A stretch of 64,000 nt of DNA from Zygnema cylindricum (Eukaryota; Streptophyta; Zygnematophyceae; Zygnematales; Zygnemataceae): contig JBBHKE010000893.1 of NCBI GenBank assembly GCA_037447655.1, forward strand, positions 619,186 to 683,185, read 5' to 3'. The translations under genes were made by a program, and so were the position numbers. Below are positions 46,321 to 59,000 of the stretch, piece after piece; the first letter of the stretch is position 1, and every line of letters begins with the position of its first letter. The notes beneath the pieces are model-generated. The model ran no database searches, was not told where the DNA came from, and was given only the letters and a program-made list of their open reading frames with translations.

Positions 46321-49300
46321 GAGGACACAAAATTGCAGGTTATGGGCCCACCCTCTAGGGTACCTATATTCAACGGATTTGGATTCATTTATTGGGAAGC
46401 TATGATGACAGGGGCATTATGTGAAAAACGATACTGGGGTATTGTTAGTGGACAAGTGAAATGTCCATCTCAAGGAACTCCACCAGGGTTTGGACGAGTG
46501 AGGTTTTCTGCAGCAGGATCTGCTCCAACGGAGGAGACAGATGATGGGGACAGCAATGTGTTCGAAAAAGAAAAGGAGACACCTCTCACTCCTATTGCCA
46601 TGGCACCCTAAGCGGTGGCCGTGAAGACCGAGGAAAACGACATTCAGATGTGGGAGTACACCAACATGAATGCAAGGCACTTCATTTTGAGGCACCTCAC
46701 CCAAGCGTTGGCAACTTCTCACCTTCAAATCTTCAAGGCTCGGGAGCTTTGGATGACCTTAGTGGAGATCTATAGAGCTAGCACCATTTAGGAGCTCTAG
46801 CTCGTGGAGCAAAGAATGGGGAGTTATACTTACAAAGGAGGGAAGATGTTAAATTACTGTAATGATCACTGTTGCCTTAATATGGAGATGGAGAGTGCAG
46901 GATGGACACGCACAATAAAGATGAAAGTTAACACTCTCATCATGAAGCTGCCTGAGGAGTATAAAAACATAGTGTACTGAGTGCAAGAAATGGATGATAT
47001 TTCTTGGATGTGGAACACCGTGGTCCGAATGATACTCGTGCACGAGAACACAATCGAGATCCGCAAAGGAGGAAAGAGCGTTCAAGCTCTAGCTGTCGGA
47101 ACACATCGGTGGAGGAAGGATCCGAAGAAACTGTACAACAGCTTCAAATGGGATCAATTTGGAGAACCCAGACCTCCAAAAGGCCTTTGTCATTTCTACA
47201 AAAAGCCAGGACACTTCATAGCTGATTGCATCAAGTTGTCGGAGCTGAGGCTCTAAGAAAACCGTGGAGGGGGTTCTTTCGGAGGGAAGAAGGCACTTCT
47301 GGTCACACGAGTGAAAGGTGAGACCGAGGAGGACAAGTCTTTTGAGGAGGAGGATGAGGAGCTACTTCTTGACGCGCATTTGGAGGAGAAGGAGATTCCT
47401 TGGAAACAGAAGTGTGCTCTTCGAGCCATTCGGGAAGCTCCACAGGAAGGATGGATCATTCATTCAGGTGCATCCATGCATATGTGTCGTGACAGCCACC
47501 TTTTCACTAAGATAAAAAAAGATCCCTACTGTAGAAATAGAGTATGGGGATGGGAGAGTAGTTACCACAGATCTAGTGGGCTCGGTAGATCTGAAAGTTT
47601 TAGTGGAGGGTAAGACTTCTATACTCACCTTCTCAGATGTGCTCTACATTCCTCAGCTAAGTAAAAATCTTCTATCTACCTCTGTATTAGATGACAGGGA
47701 TTTTGATACCTTCACTAGAAAGGGAGTCTTTACAGCTAAGTACGGAGATGAAGCCTACTTCACGGCAGATAAGGGTAGCCAAGGAATGTTTAGGCTTATC
47801 ATGAGTAGTGAAAAAAAGAGTGCTTACTATGGTGGCGTCCCGAGCTTGATGATCTAGCATAAGCGGTTGGGGCAGGTGCATTTTGATAGGCCGAGGGAAA
47901 TGAAGAAGCTGGGTGTGGTAGAAGGCATTCAGTTTGGGGATAATGAAATGATGGATGATTGTAGTGGCTATGCCCAAGGTAAGGCTCACAGACTTTCCTT
48001 TCCCAAAACTGCCACATATAGAGGTGAGAAAGTACTAGATCTATTCCACACAAATATCTGGGGACCAGCAAGAGTACCTTTGGTTGGGGGGAAGAGGTAT
48101 ATGCTGACAATTATTGATGATTGGTCCAGATATTCTTGAGTCTACTTCTTGAAAACAAAGTTTGAAACACCAAAGTACTTCAAAGAATACCAAGCTTGGA
48201 GTGAAAAGTTGCACGGAACCCCCATTAATAGAAAAAGAACTGATAATAGGGGAGAGTACACCTCTAACCAGTTTGAAGAATACTTGAGAGATGAGGGAGT
48301 TCAGCATCAGAAAATTGTATTGAATAATCCAAAACAAAATAGGGTAGCTGAGAGGTTGAACCGCACTTTGGGAGATAGTGTGTGTAGTATGTTGCGAGAT
48401 AAGAAAACATGAATAAGATTTTCGGGAGAAGCCATGAACTATGCTAACTACATTAAGAATACAGTCCTCACTACAGCCGTCAAAGGAATGACACCTTATG
48501 AGAGAAGGGTGGAAGGAAATCGGATATCTCTCACTTGAAAGTATTCGGTATGCAAGTTTACAATCTTGACACAGATATGAAAAACTGAAAACTACATGCT
48601 AAAAGAAAACCAGGATATTTTGTGGGATACGATGAGGATGTCAAAAGATATAGAGTCTATGACTTAGCTAAACAAGATATCATTCTGGTAAAGCACCTAG
48701 TTGTTATGGATGAAGGGAAGTCATTTGATCCCTTTAAATACACCAAGAAAATCACAATCAGTTTTGAGTTTGAGAGTGAGGATGACTTAGATCTTCCCAG
48801 AAATGACACAAGTGAAAATGTGATTGCAGGTTCAGCGGAGATCTAAGATGGGGGAGAAATACCGGAATCCCCTCATATTTCTACACACTCTGAGGAGAGA
48901 GAGGAAGAGGAGCCAGAACCGGTTTTCATGGATAGGGGAGCTGATAAGATAGTGCAGAGGAATCCAAGACTTCCCTCCATTGAAGCTTCAGACTTTGAGG
49001 GAGGATAAAGGAGCAGCAAAAGACTACAAGATAAACAGGGTGCTCACAAGGTAACAAAGCTATCTCACCCAGATGAGCCTCAGTCATACTCGAAGGCAAA
49101 GGACAGTTCGGAGAAAGAGCGATGGGTCAGAGCCATAAATGATGAGATGGCTTCCATCATGGAAGCGAACACTTGGGAGCTAGTGGACTGCCCTTCAAAC
49201 AGAAAACCTATCGGGTGCAAATGGGTATTTAATCTAAAGCTGAACCCACATAATACCAATAAGAGATATAAGGCTCGGTTGGTAGCAAACGGGTTCACCA

Positions 49301-50675
49301 AAAAAAAAGGGATAAATTATGAGGAGACTTTTGCTCTTGTAGTTCGGTTCCCATCTGTAAGGATTCTCCTTAGTCTAACAGCATCGGAAGACATGGAAAT
49401 TCACCAGATGGATATTAAGACTGCCTTCCTCAACGGTGAACTAGAGGAAGAAATCTTCAAACGGCCGCAAGAGAGTTTTGTAGAGGAAAGAGAGGAGAGC
49501 AAAATCTGCAGGTTCATAAAGTCTATATATGGACTGGAGCAGGCTCCGAGATAATAGAACAAGAAACTAGATGAGTTTCTCACCAGTCAGGGATATATTG
49601 GGATCAGTTCTCACCATTCTATTTATATGTTTGATGATGAGAATGGTGTGATTTTTATCGCAATTTATGTGCATGATTTGCTAGTGTTAAGTAAGTTTAT
49701 GGAAAAGATCAATAAGCTAAAAAGGGATCTTAGGAGCAGATTTTGACATGAAGGATTTAGGGGAGGCTAAATATATTTTGGGAATTCAAATGGAAAGAGA
49801 TAGAGGGAAGAGGATAATCGGACTTACTCAAAAAAAAAGTATGAGAAATATGCTAGAGAAATTTCAGATAGAAAGGCAAACAGTTGTACCACTCCCATGG
49901 ACTTGAAAAAAGTAAGTGATCCGGGACACTTTATCGCAAATAAGGAGTGATGATACTAGATGATCAGATGAGTCCAGAAGAGAGACAGTTTATGAAGTCT
50001 ATTCCGTACAGACACGTTGTAGGAAGTTTGATTTACTTTATGAATTGTACTAGACCGGACATAGCAGAATCAGTTGGGCCCTCAATAGGAGACTTAATGA
50101 TCCTAGAATAAGAGAGACAATGAGGCAACCAAGAGAGTCATGAGATACTTGGTGGGAACCAGAAATTTATGGTTGCACTTGGGAGGGGAGCACACTGACA
50201 TCACTACTTGGAGTGATGCCAGTTATAGGGATGCACCTAAAAGAAGATGCACTTGTGGGTATGTGTTAATATGGGGGAAGGTGCTTGCTGCTGGAGTAGC
50301 AAGCAACAAAAGCTAGTTGCTCAGTCCACTATGGAGGCTGAGTATATGGCCTCTTGTTCTGTTGTGAAAGAGTTAATGTGGGTCAAGTCTTTATCGCAAG
50401 AACTGGGGTATATGAAGAAGGGAGTGCATGAAGTGTTTTGTGATAATCAGGTTGCAATTACAATTGCAGCCAATCCAAAACATCATTTCAAAGCTAAGCA
50501 TATGGATATAATATTGAGTTTTGTGAGGGAAAAAGTTGAAAACAAAATTGTGAATTTGGTGTATAGGTGTGATAGGGAAATGGTGGTTGATATGATGACA
50601 AAACCTGTACCATCTCCAAAGTTAAGATAATGTAGAGAAAAGTGTGGATTAAAAGAGAAATTGAAATTAGACTAG
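46321..50675 (+). pseudogene. Copia element 3 gag-pol remnant, the most complete
   Basis: Gag starts MEDTKLQVMGPPSRVPIFNG (46,321) and continues in pieces to 47,256. Its zinc knuckle has a Tyr for the second Cys (CHFYKKPGHFIADC, about 47,187-47,228). The protease segment (IIHSGASMHMCRD) is at about 47,455-47,500, and the gag-pre-integrase zinc region at 47,867-48,010. The integrase core at 48,020-48,412 has GDSVCSML after it. The linker is at 48,600-48,846 and reverse transcriptase at 49,147-49,760, with MDIKTAFLNGELEEE. The catalytic box is YVHD (49,666-49,677). RNase H is at 49,980-50,675, including KHHFKAKHMDI. Many in-frame stops and frameshifts. Confidence 0.87.
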
Positions 50676-50688
50676 AAAATAAAGGGAG

Positions 50689-51680
50689 TGTTGAAATCAC
50701 TGATTTATGGAAGGTATTTTATAGGTCTTAATTAGGTAATATAACTAATAAAAAAAGCACAGGCAGCCTGCCTCCAACTTCTCTCTCTAGCCCCCATACT
50801 TGTTGTAGTCACTGAAGGAGAGAGAGGGCGGTGGAGCCATAGCTGCCTCAGCTCCATATTTCTCTCTCTAGCCCCCATACTTGTTGTAGTCACTGAAGGA
50901 GAGAGAGGGTGGTGGAGCCATGGCTGCCTCTGCTCCATATGCAGGACTAAAGAGTGACCTAAGTCACTCTCAACAAAAAGGTTGAGTTCGGCAAGACTCG
51001 AACCTCCGACCAGCAGAGCGAGGCGTAGTCGTCAGCTCTTATCGGTCTATCGTAGTTGTTCGTTAGGAAACATAGTGTGTGGTAGCTATTTAAACATTAG
51101 CAAGATCATTAATTCGTTCAACGTAATAATATTAATGACATAGAAACTAGTTGAGTTTTAGTGCGTACGAAACAAATGTGCCAGACAATTATTATTTTGG
51201 ACGGCGAACATTAAAAGCCGGTTTGGATCCGACGGTCCGCATCATCACCGCGATCCCGGAATAGCCGATTTGGTTGTTTTTGGAGGTGACATGACCTGTC
51301 GACATGTGGAAAGATATTATTGGGAAGCGAGAATCCCGAGGAGCGCGAGGACAAGTTTGGGGGAGACAGACGTCCACTCCATGGCCTTGTCGTACACGAG
51401 CCGTACAAAAAGTACATCGACCCTAATACCTTTTTGTACTGTACAATCTTCTGATTCGTTCGTACATCAGTAGATAGGGGTTGTGAGAAGGGTTTAGAAC
51501 TTAGAAGGATTGAAGAGGTAGCCGCCTCTCTCCCAACAAGCTTGTATAAATATTGGCATCTTTGCCACTTGATAATTAATTGCCTGGTTGGGCATTTTCA
51601 CTGATTCCTTTTTTTGTGGACTCAAGGGAGTCCAAACTGCACAAGGGTGCAGTTAGATTAACTATTTTTTTGCTTGGGTG
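50689..51680 (+). mobile_element. Right LTR of Copia element 3
   Basis: It starts TGTTGAAATCACTGATTTAT after the AAAGGGAG tract. It contains a tandem duplication of about 84 bp (50,779-50,942), an antisense B-box-like motif (50,994-51,004) and a TATAAATA box near 51,546. A further leader fragment of another copy follows to about 51,771. Confidence 0.8.
50779..50942. repeat. Tandem duplication (about 84 bp) inside the LTR
   Basis: The unit contains TTCTCTCTCTAGCCCCCATA, CTTGTTGTAGTCACTGAAGG and GTGGAGCCAT-GCTGCCTC-GCTCCATAT. Two adjacent copies differ at only a few positions. Confidence 0.9.
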
Positions 51681-51771
51681 GCAGTGATCCAAATTGAAAG
51701 AGGGCTAGCCATAAGCTATCTAGAGGCTTCTTGAATTCAGTGATCCAATAAGGGACATAGAATTGCACTCT

Positions 51772-52690
51772 GAAATTTGCTCCACTGAGCAGTAGGTTAT
51801 GGAGGGTCAAAGTTGACATTTTGTACTGAAGCTCTTTGGGAGAGAGGGTCCTATCTACGGAATTTTCTAAGTCCTATCTCTCTCTAAAACTGTATGAGCT
51901 TAAGTACGGCACCAATCAAAATATTGTGTTGTACAAAAAGGTACGAGTGTTGGTGTACTTTCCGTGCGGCCATTGTACGACATGGCCAACCATTTGACAT
52001 ATGTCAAATTTGGATTCGTTCCTGCAATCTCTGGAGATGCCGTAATCCAATGTGGTTGTGCCACGCATCAATCGATGTGGCGGTGACCGAAAACCGCCAA
52101 AATCCTATTCCGCGGTCTCGCCATTCTTTGTGGTCGTCCGATCAAAATTGTATTTTGATTGTAGACGTCATAAATCGTTGCGCGATATTTGTTTCGTTGT
52201 CAAAACAAAATGCGCGATATCTGTTTCGTAATCTTACTTTACTCCGTACTTTGCAGAACCGTATCCATTCGCGATGTTTATAGTTTTAGCTAAATGAATT
52301 TTTTTCACGCGTAACAGTTTACATATTTGTCAAACCCTACATGTCCTATCACCGATATTAGACTTGTAGGATAAAGCTAACAGCTACTAGCTAGCTTGAC
52401 ACACTCTAGGTACCAGGATCAAATCCGGGGTCTGTCAAGCATCCTTTTAGTAAATCTACTAAAACATTTGTTTGTCTCTCTGTGGATAGCACAGGCAGCC
52501 ATGGCTCTATCTCCCTCTCAACCCTCTCTGGATAGCACAGGCAGCCATGGCTCTATCTCCCTCTTCAACCTTCAGTGAGCGCGACAAGTGTGGGAGCGGA
52601 AGAGAGGAGTTAGAGGCAGACTGCTGTGGCTTCTTTTGTGCAATTAATTTTACACCTAGAAAATACTACAAATAACCAATTATTTCTACA
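51772..52690 (-). mobile_element. Inverted Copia LTR (inv1)
   Basis: Read on the minus strand it begins TGTAGAAATAATTGGTTATT at 52,690 and carries the LTR block order, ending in the 'AGTAGTAAG...GTCAACTTTGACC' part near 51,800. Positions 52,478-52,563 are a 43-bp tandem duplication (GGATAGCACAGGCAGCCATG). No interior is attached. Confidence 0.75.
52478..52563. repeat. 43-bp tandem duplication in inverted LTR
   Basis: The unit CTCTGGATAGCACAGGCAGC-CATGGCTCTATCTCCCTCT-CAACC is repeated twice in tandem. It is the same GCAGCCATGG zone that is duplicated at 50,779-50,942. Confidence 0.85.
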
Positions 52691-53382
52691 CTTTCTGAAC
52701 GGCGTGTGTACGACAAGGTCATTAGGTGGATGCATGTCCACATTTTACTCGTCGTTATGTTCCTCGGAGTTCTCGCGACCAAATTTTATTTCTCCACGTG
52801 ACGCTAGGTCATGCCACGTCCGAAAACTTCCAAAGAGACCATTTCGGGATCTTCGCGGCGATATGTATCGTTGGATCAAAACCAACATTTACTGTTAGTT
52901 GTCGAAAAAAATGTCCGATTAATTTGTTTCGTGTGGGGTCATGCACGCACTATAGATTAACTAGTTCTAGGTCCCCTCGTTCGTAATTCCTTTAATCAGA
53001 TTAAAGATCATGATACAGTTGAAGTAATTAACATTCACTATGTATTTTGAAGAACTCTTACGAGAAACCTATTAGAGCTAACGACTACGCCTCTCTTTGC
53101 CGGTCGGAGGTTCGAGTTCTGCCGGATTCAACTTTTTGTTGAGAGTGATTTATATCACTCCTTAGTCTTTCCTATGGAGTTGAGGCAGCCATGGCTCCAC
53201 TAACTTGGCTCCACTAACCTCTCTTTCCTGGAGTGATTACAACAAGTACGGGGGATAGAGAAAAAAACAAGTATGGGGGATAGAGGAAAGAATTGGAGAC
53301 AAACGCCTGTGTTTTTCTTCTCTTTTCTTACTATGTTATTCAGACCTAGAAAAATACTCCATTAATCTAGTGATTTTTATCA
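52691..53382 (-). mobile_element. Inverted Copia LTR, truncated (inv2)
   Basis: On the minus strand it begins TGATAAAAATCACTAGATTA at 53,382 and includes the B-box-like motif (53,109-53,119) and the GCAGCCATGGCTCC zone. It stops in the middle, at a GTCGTACACA block, exactly where inv1 starts. Confidence 0.7.
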
Positions 53383-54989
53383 TAACGTGGTTTTACAGGA
53401 CATCTACACATGTAAATTGTACTCAAGCTATGAATGAAAAATCAATCAAGTGAATGATTCTCCCCAATTTTTTTATCTTGTCATCTTGGTTACGAGTGTG
53501 GATTTTGTCGCTTAATCAATTTTTTTTTCCACTTTCTTTGTTCAATAAGTAAGCCCGTCTTCTCTCATAGAGAGTTATTTTCCTTAGCTTCCTATATTGT
53601 AATTGAATGATCCTATGGCCCCTCCTTTTAAATCTCTACAATTTTCCCCTCTCCTCTACCTCAACTTCTCCCCCTCCTCCTCGTGGTTCACTCTCTGTCC
53701 CCTTCCAAACTTGTTTCCTTCCCCTCCCAATCAAGCTCTCTTTTTCTCTTGTTCCAAAATTTCTCTTTTATCTCTAAATAGAACTTCTATCGTAGAATAA
53801 TGAATGAAAACATTTTTATAACCACAGACTCAAAAGACAATCTAGGTTTAAATAAATATATGGTTGTTTTATTGAGGTTTTCGAGCAAATGAAAAAATAC
53901 GAATTCTACAAAGGAACACGAAGGATTTTCATTCATGCCGAAGTTGGATGTACAACTATTTATCAATCTCACCTACACACAAAATAATATCAAAAGTCTA
54001 GTTAGTTTGTCGTTGGACATCTTTAGCGTTTATCCAACATGATGGATTGACCTTAATTGTCAAAAATCCTTATAATAAGAAAAATAAAACAATAATAACG
54101 CACCAAAAAATATTTATGCCTTTTATCTCTCTCTCTCACTCTCTCTCTATCTCTCTCTCTCCATAAATATTGTGTGGTGCATGATTAACCACCTCCACAT
54201 CTTTTCAATAAATAAACAAACCATGATAAACCGACTTCTAAATCCTCTTCGAGAAAAACAAAGAAATATTTATATCTGTATCCTCAAAATAGAAAATAAC
54301 CCACCTCCAATCTCTATATCCTCCTAATCAAAAATAAACTAAGGGTAACCCACCTCCACATCTTCATTCTCAACAAAAAAACTACAGTTTATTAGGAGCT
54401 ACATGGGATATACCTACGAGAGAAACTATATACCTTTACCTTTTGTGCATACATGGGGTGCCATATCGACCACATCAGACCGTCTATAAGGAAAATAATT
54501 TATGAAACCTAACAACCTTAACTATATATAATTCCACTAAACATAATAAGTTTAATAGGTATGATGGATTTTGAAATGGGTATCTATATATCACGACTCT
54601 ACCCAACTTCATCACAACTGTAACCTTTGAACGGATTGCGACGAGAAATGACCTAAGGTTTAGAAAAGTAGGGTCTAGCTTAAAAAAATTGTCAAATAAA
54701 CCATCAAATATTTATGGCAAATTTAGTAATAAAAGTCACATTCATGAGCAACCTAGAAGATACGATGTCATTATCACTATTTGTATTGGTAGTCAAAGTT
54801 TATCAATTCTAAATTATTTGGGGTTTTGTACTTAGTCTTGACTAGAACAATGCTTGGTTTTTAGGTAAAAGATTTTACAAGCCTGGCCCACAACCATCAA
54901 AAGTTTGTCAACATTTTTGTTTAACAATGGAAGTAATCAAGATCCCACAGTACACATTGTCAAGTTTACCCAAAAATGTTGGATGTAAT
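53383..54989. other. Spacer without gene
   Basis: AT-rich with a pyrimidine-rich zone at 53,610-53,770 and a (TCTC)n microsatellite at 54,125-54,163. Diverged CCCACCTCCA-containing repeats lie at 54,190-54,370. The open frame at 53,603-53,800 follows the pyrimidine tract and is not called. Confidence 0.5.
54124..54163. repeat. (TC)n microsatellite
   Basis: Alternating TC/CT dinucleotides with A interruptions (TATCTCTCTCTCTCACTCTC and onward). Confidence 0.9.
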
Positions 54990-55960
54990 GAGCTTCGTGT
55001 AAAAATTAATGGTTTTTTTCCTATTTTCTAGGAACGAATATGTAAAATAAAATGCACAAAAAAAGCAGAGGCATTCTGCCTTTAACTCCTCTCTCTAACT
55101 CCCACACTTGTCGCGGTCACTAAAGATTAGAGAGAAGCTAGAGCCATGGCTGATTATGCTGTCTAGAGAAAGAGAGACAGTCAGTAGTATTTTGGTAGGT
55201 TTACCAAAAGATATTTGACGGACCCGGGATTTGATCCTAGTACCTACCACCCGTCAAAGTCAACACTAGTCGTTAGCTTTGTCTAATAGTTTAAAACCAA
55301 TGCTCAGACATTTAAGGTTTGTTAAGTATATAAAGTTGTACATATAGATAAACTTATTTAACCCCACGAATAGACTCTTGCACATAGACACAAAAAGAGT
55401 ATACTAAGGTTTACGGTAATTCGCGAAACAAATACCGCGCATTTATTTTGACTGTGAAACAAAAATCGCGCATTTATTTTTGACGGCTATGGTTAAAATC
55501 AGGTTTAAATCGAGCGGCCACGATACGTACCTAGATCGCGGAATGGGCGTTTGGGCATTTTTTTGGTCACTGCCACGTCAAGTGATACTTGGCATAACCT
55601 CATTGGCTGCGGCATCTCCAAAGAAAATCGGAACGAATCCGGATATGGCAGACGTCAACATTTTGGCCATGTCGTACGATGGCTGTACAAAAACTACTGC
55701 GGTACCTGTACCTTTCTGTACTACACAATATTCTGATTGGTGCCGTACTCTAGTAGTAAAGAATTTAGAGAGGGATTTAGGACTTCGAAAATTTGGTAGG
55801 TAGCCGCCTCTATCCCAGAGTGCTTTTGTAAAAATGGTCAACTTTGACCCTTTATACCGTACTGCTCAAGAGAGCAAATTTAAAGAATATTTTTGCTTTC
55901 CACTAATGGGAGTTTTGTCTTCACAGGGTGAAGGTGGTCAGAGTTTTTGTGGGCCAAGAT
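54990..55960 (+). mobile_element. Left LTR of Copia element 4
   Basis: It starts TGTAAAAATTAATGG, with GCAGAGGCATTCTGCCTTTA, CACACTTGTCGCGGTCACTA, GCCATGGCTG, the AACAAATACCGCGCAT block and the CTCAAGAGAGCAAATTTAAA zone in the usual order. The right end is approximate. Confidence 0.75.
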
Positions 55961-56089
55961 GGAAGATATTCTTGTTGAAACACTAAGGCGTAAGGGTTAT
56001 CCTAGGGGCTTCATGTGAGCTGGTTATTTTGAGGACCTATGGAGGTCTCAGAATTGCAAGATATGGGCCCGCCCCCTAGTGTGCCCATC

Positions 56090-59000
56090 TTTAATTGAAT
56101 TGGCTTCATATAATGGAAGAGTATGGTAACAGGTGCTCCATGTGAGAAAAGGTTTTGGGGAATAGTGAGTGGACGGGTGAGGCGTCCATCCAATCTATGC
56201 ATCCCTTTAGGGTTTGGAGGAATCAAATTCACTAGAGATGCAGATCTATCTTTAACAAAAGAGACAAACAAAGGGGTGGTGGTGGATAAAAGAAAGGAGA
56301 AGGAGACAATCACACCTATAGCAACCGGTTCAACATTCATATCACCTATTATAAGGATTAAGGATAATGATATTTATGCCTAAAACCATAACAATATGGC
56401 AGCAAAGCATTTCATCCTCCTTCATCTTACTCAAGGACTTACATCTCTTCATTTGCAAATAGAAAACGCATCCGATCTATGGGTGGCTCTCATAGAGATC
56501 AATCCAAGTGGTAGGATTGAGCAACAGCAGTTGACTAATCAAAAAATAAATGCATATGTATACAAAAAGGGGGAAGCTGTTAGATTTTTGTAATGAGCTC
56601 GCAACACTTCTCATGGAGCTAGAGAGTGCTATAAAAGTAGAAAATGAAAAGGAAAAGGTTAATTGCTTGCTCATTAAGTTACCCGATGACTTCGAGAATA
56701 TAGTCAACCGTGTGCAGGACTTGCCGGTCTCAAGGTGGTTATCGAATTCAGTGGTAGTGATGATTCTCGTTTGAGAGAATACAATAGAGATCCAAAGGGG
56801 AGGAAAGAGTGGGCAAGCCTTGGCAGCCGAGACTGATTGAAGGAACAAGGATTCCGGAACACTGGTCGAAAAATATAGAGAGGGGGGGTAGAAAAATCAC
56901 AACGATGAGTTTTGACCAAGGGCTCCAAGGGTTTGTGTCATTTTTGTAAGAAACCACGGCACTATATGGCAGGGTGCACTAAGCTAACCGAACTACGGTT
57001 AAATGAGGGGCAGATCAGTGGACCTCCAAGATGAAAGATATAGGCTCTTGTGACAAAACTACATGAGGAAGAATTTGAGGACGAGGACGATAAACTCTTT
57101 TTCGATGAGGAGTTGGAGGCAAAGACCGATGTCAAAATTCCTCAAAAGCAAAAATGTGCTTTCAAAGGATTAAAAGGTGAAGGAGGTTGGGTTGTGAATT
57201 TGGGTGCCTCCACAAACACGTGTTCACTAAATTGAGAAAGATTCCCACCGCAGAGATAGAGTATAGGGATTGGGGGTGGTCACTACTACTTTGGTAGGAT
57301 CGGTAGATCCGAAAGTCTTAATGGAGAAGAAAAAATCTATAGTGACATTCTCTAATGTGTTGTTTATTCCAAAGTAAAACAAAAACCTCATCTCAACGTG
57401 TGTGTTAGATGATAACAGTTTTAAGACTAGCACTAGGAAGGGAACCATTACAGCTAACTTTGAGGAGGAAGTTTTTTCACTACTGAAAAAGGTAGCCTGG
57501 GATGTTTAGGTTGATTTTAAACAATATAAAGAAAAAACTTTACTATTGAAGTGTTCATGATATTATGTTCTGGTATAAAAGGCTTGGACATGTGCATTTG
57601 GATAAGTTGAAAGAAAATGAAAAATATGGGAATAGTGGTAGGAATTCAGTTTGGATAAAGTGAAAACCTAAGTGAATATAGTGGTTTGTATTCAAGGTAA
57701 GACACACAAGTTACCCTTCCCAAAGAAAGTCACTTATAAAGGAGAAAAAAATTAGACTTGGTACACACTGATATTTGGGGACTGACCAAAGTGCCTTCAC
57801 CCATGGGTATGAGGTTTATGATGACAATCACTAATGATTGGTCTCGGTATTCTAAAGTGTTTTTTTTGAAAAATAAATTGGACGCCCCAGAGATTTTGAA
57901 AGAATATAAAGCGTGGAGTGAGAAACTCCATAAAATCGGTATTAAGAGAGTAACGAGTGATAGTGGGGGAGAGTATACCTCCAATCGATTTGAGGATTTT
58001 CTTAGGAAAGATGGAGTGCAACACCAAAAGACAAATCCTAAAAATCTTGAGAAGAATGGTGTTGCCGAGAGGTTAAATATGTTACTAAGTAATATGCTTG
58101 GAGTATGTTGTCGGAAAAAAAGATAGGAAGAGATTTTGGGCCGAAGCAATGAACTGTGCAAATTATCTCAAGCATAAAGTTCTTACTTCGGCTGTAAAAG
58201 GCGAAACACCTTATGAGAGATGGACCGGCCAAAAACCAAATGTTTCACAACTAAAGGTTTTCGGTAGTCAAATGTTCGGTCTAGACACAGATTGGTCAAA
58301 TTGGAAGTTAGATCCAAAAAACAAACTAAGATATCGGCTAGGATATGATGAAGATGTAAAAGGATATAGAGTCTATGATCTCAAGAAATAAGATACAATC
58401 TTAGTGAAGCATTTAGTGGATATGGATGAAGGGAAATTTATAGATCCCTTTAAGCATACAAAGACAGTCAAAATCAAATTTGAGTCAGAAAATCCTGATG
58501 ACTTTGAGCTTCCTAACTTTCCAGGTTTCCAAGAAGATAATGATCTTCCAGGTATAGATTAGATAGAGAAGGAATCAACCATGGAACCCCTAATATCAAC
58601 TCCAATCGAAGCAGAAAACGTGCTGAAAATAGACACGGAATCGAGGGATAGGGGAGAAGTCGAAACTATTGGGAAGAATCCACAGAAGCCATGTATTGCG
58701 ACAACAAAGTTTGAGGGTGGAAAAATAAGCAGCAAAAGAATGCAAGAGAGACAAGTTAATAACAAGGTAACCAAAATGTCTCACCCAGATGTACGTAAAA
58801 CTTATAATGAGGCAATGAATAGTCCTGAGAGGAACCGGTGCAAGACAACCATTAACGAGGAGATGGCCTCAATTATGCAGCGGATACATAGGAGTTGGTG
58901 GATTATCTTCTTGACAAAAAGACTATCGGTGTAATTGGGAATATAAACTTAAAATTAACCCGGATAACACCATTGAGCGCTACAAAGCTCGGTAAGTGGC

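Noticed and set aside
53603-53800. 65-residue plus-strand open frame
   Set aside because: It reads a pyrimidine-rich tract (Pro/Ser/Leu only) and has no family resemblance.
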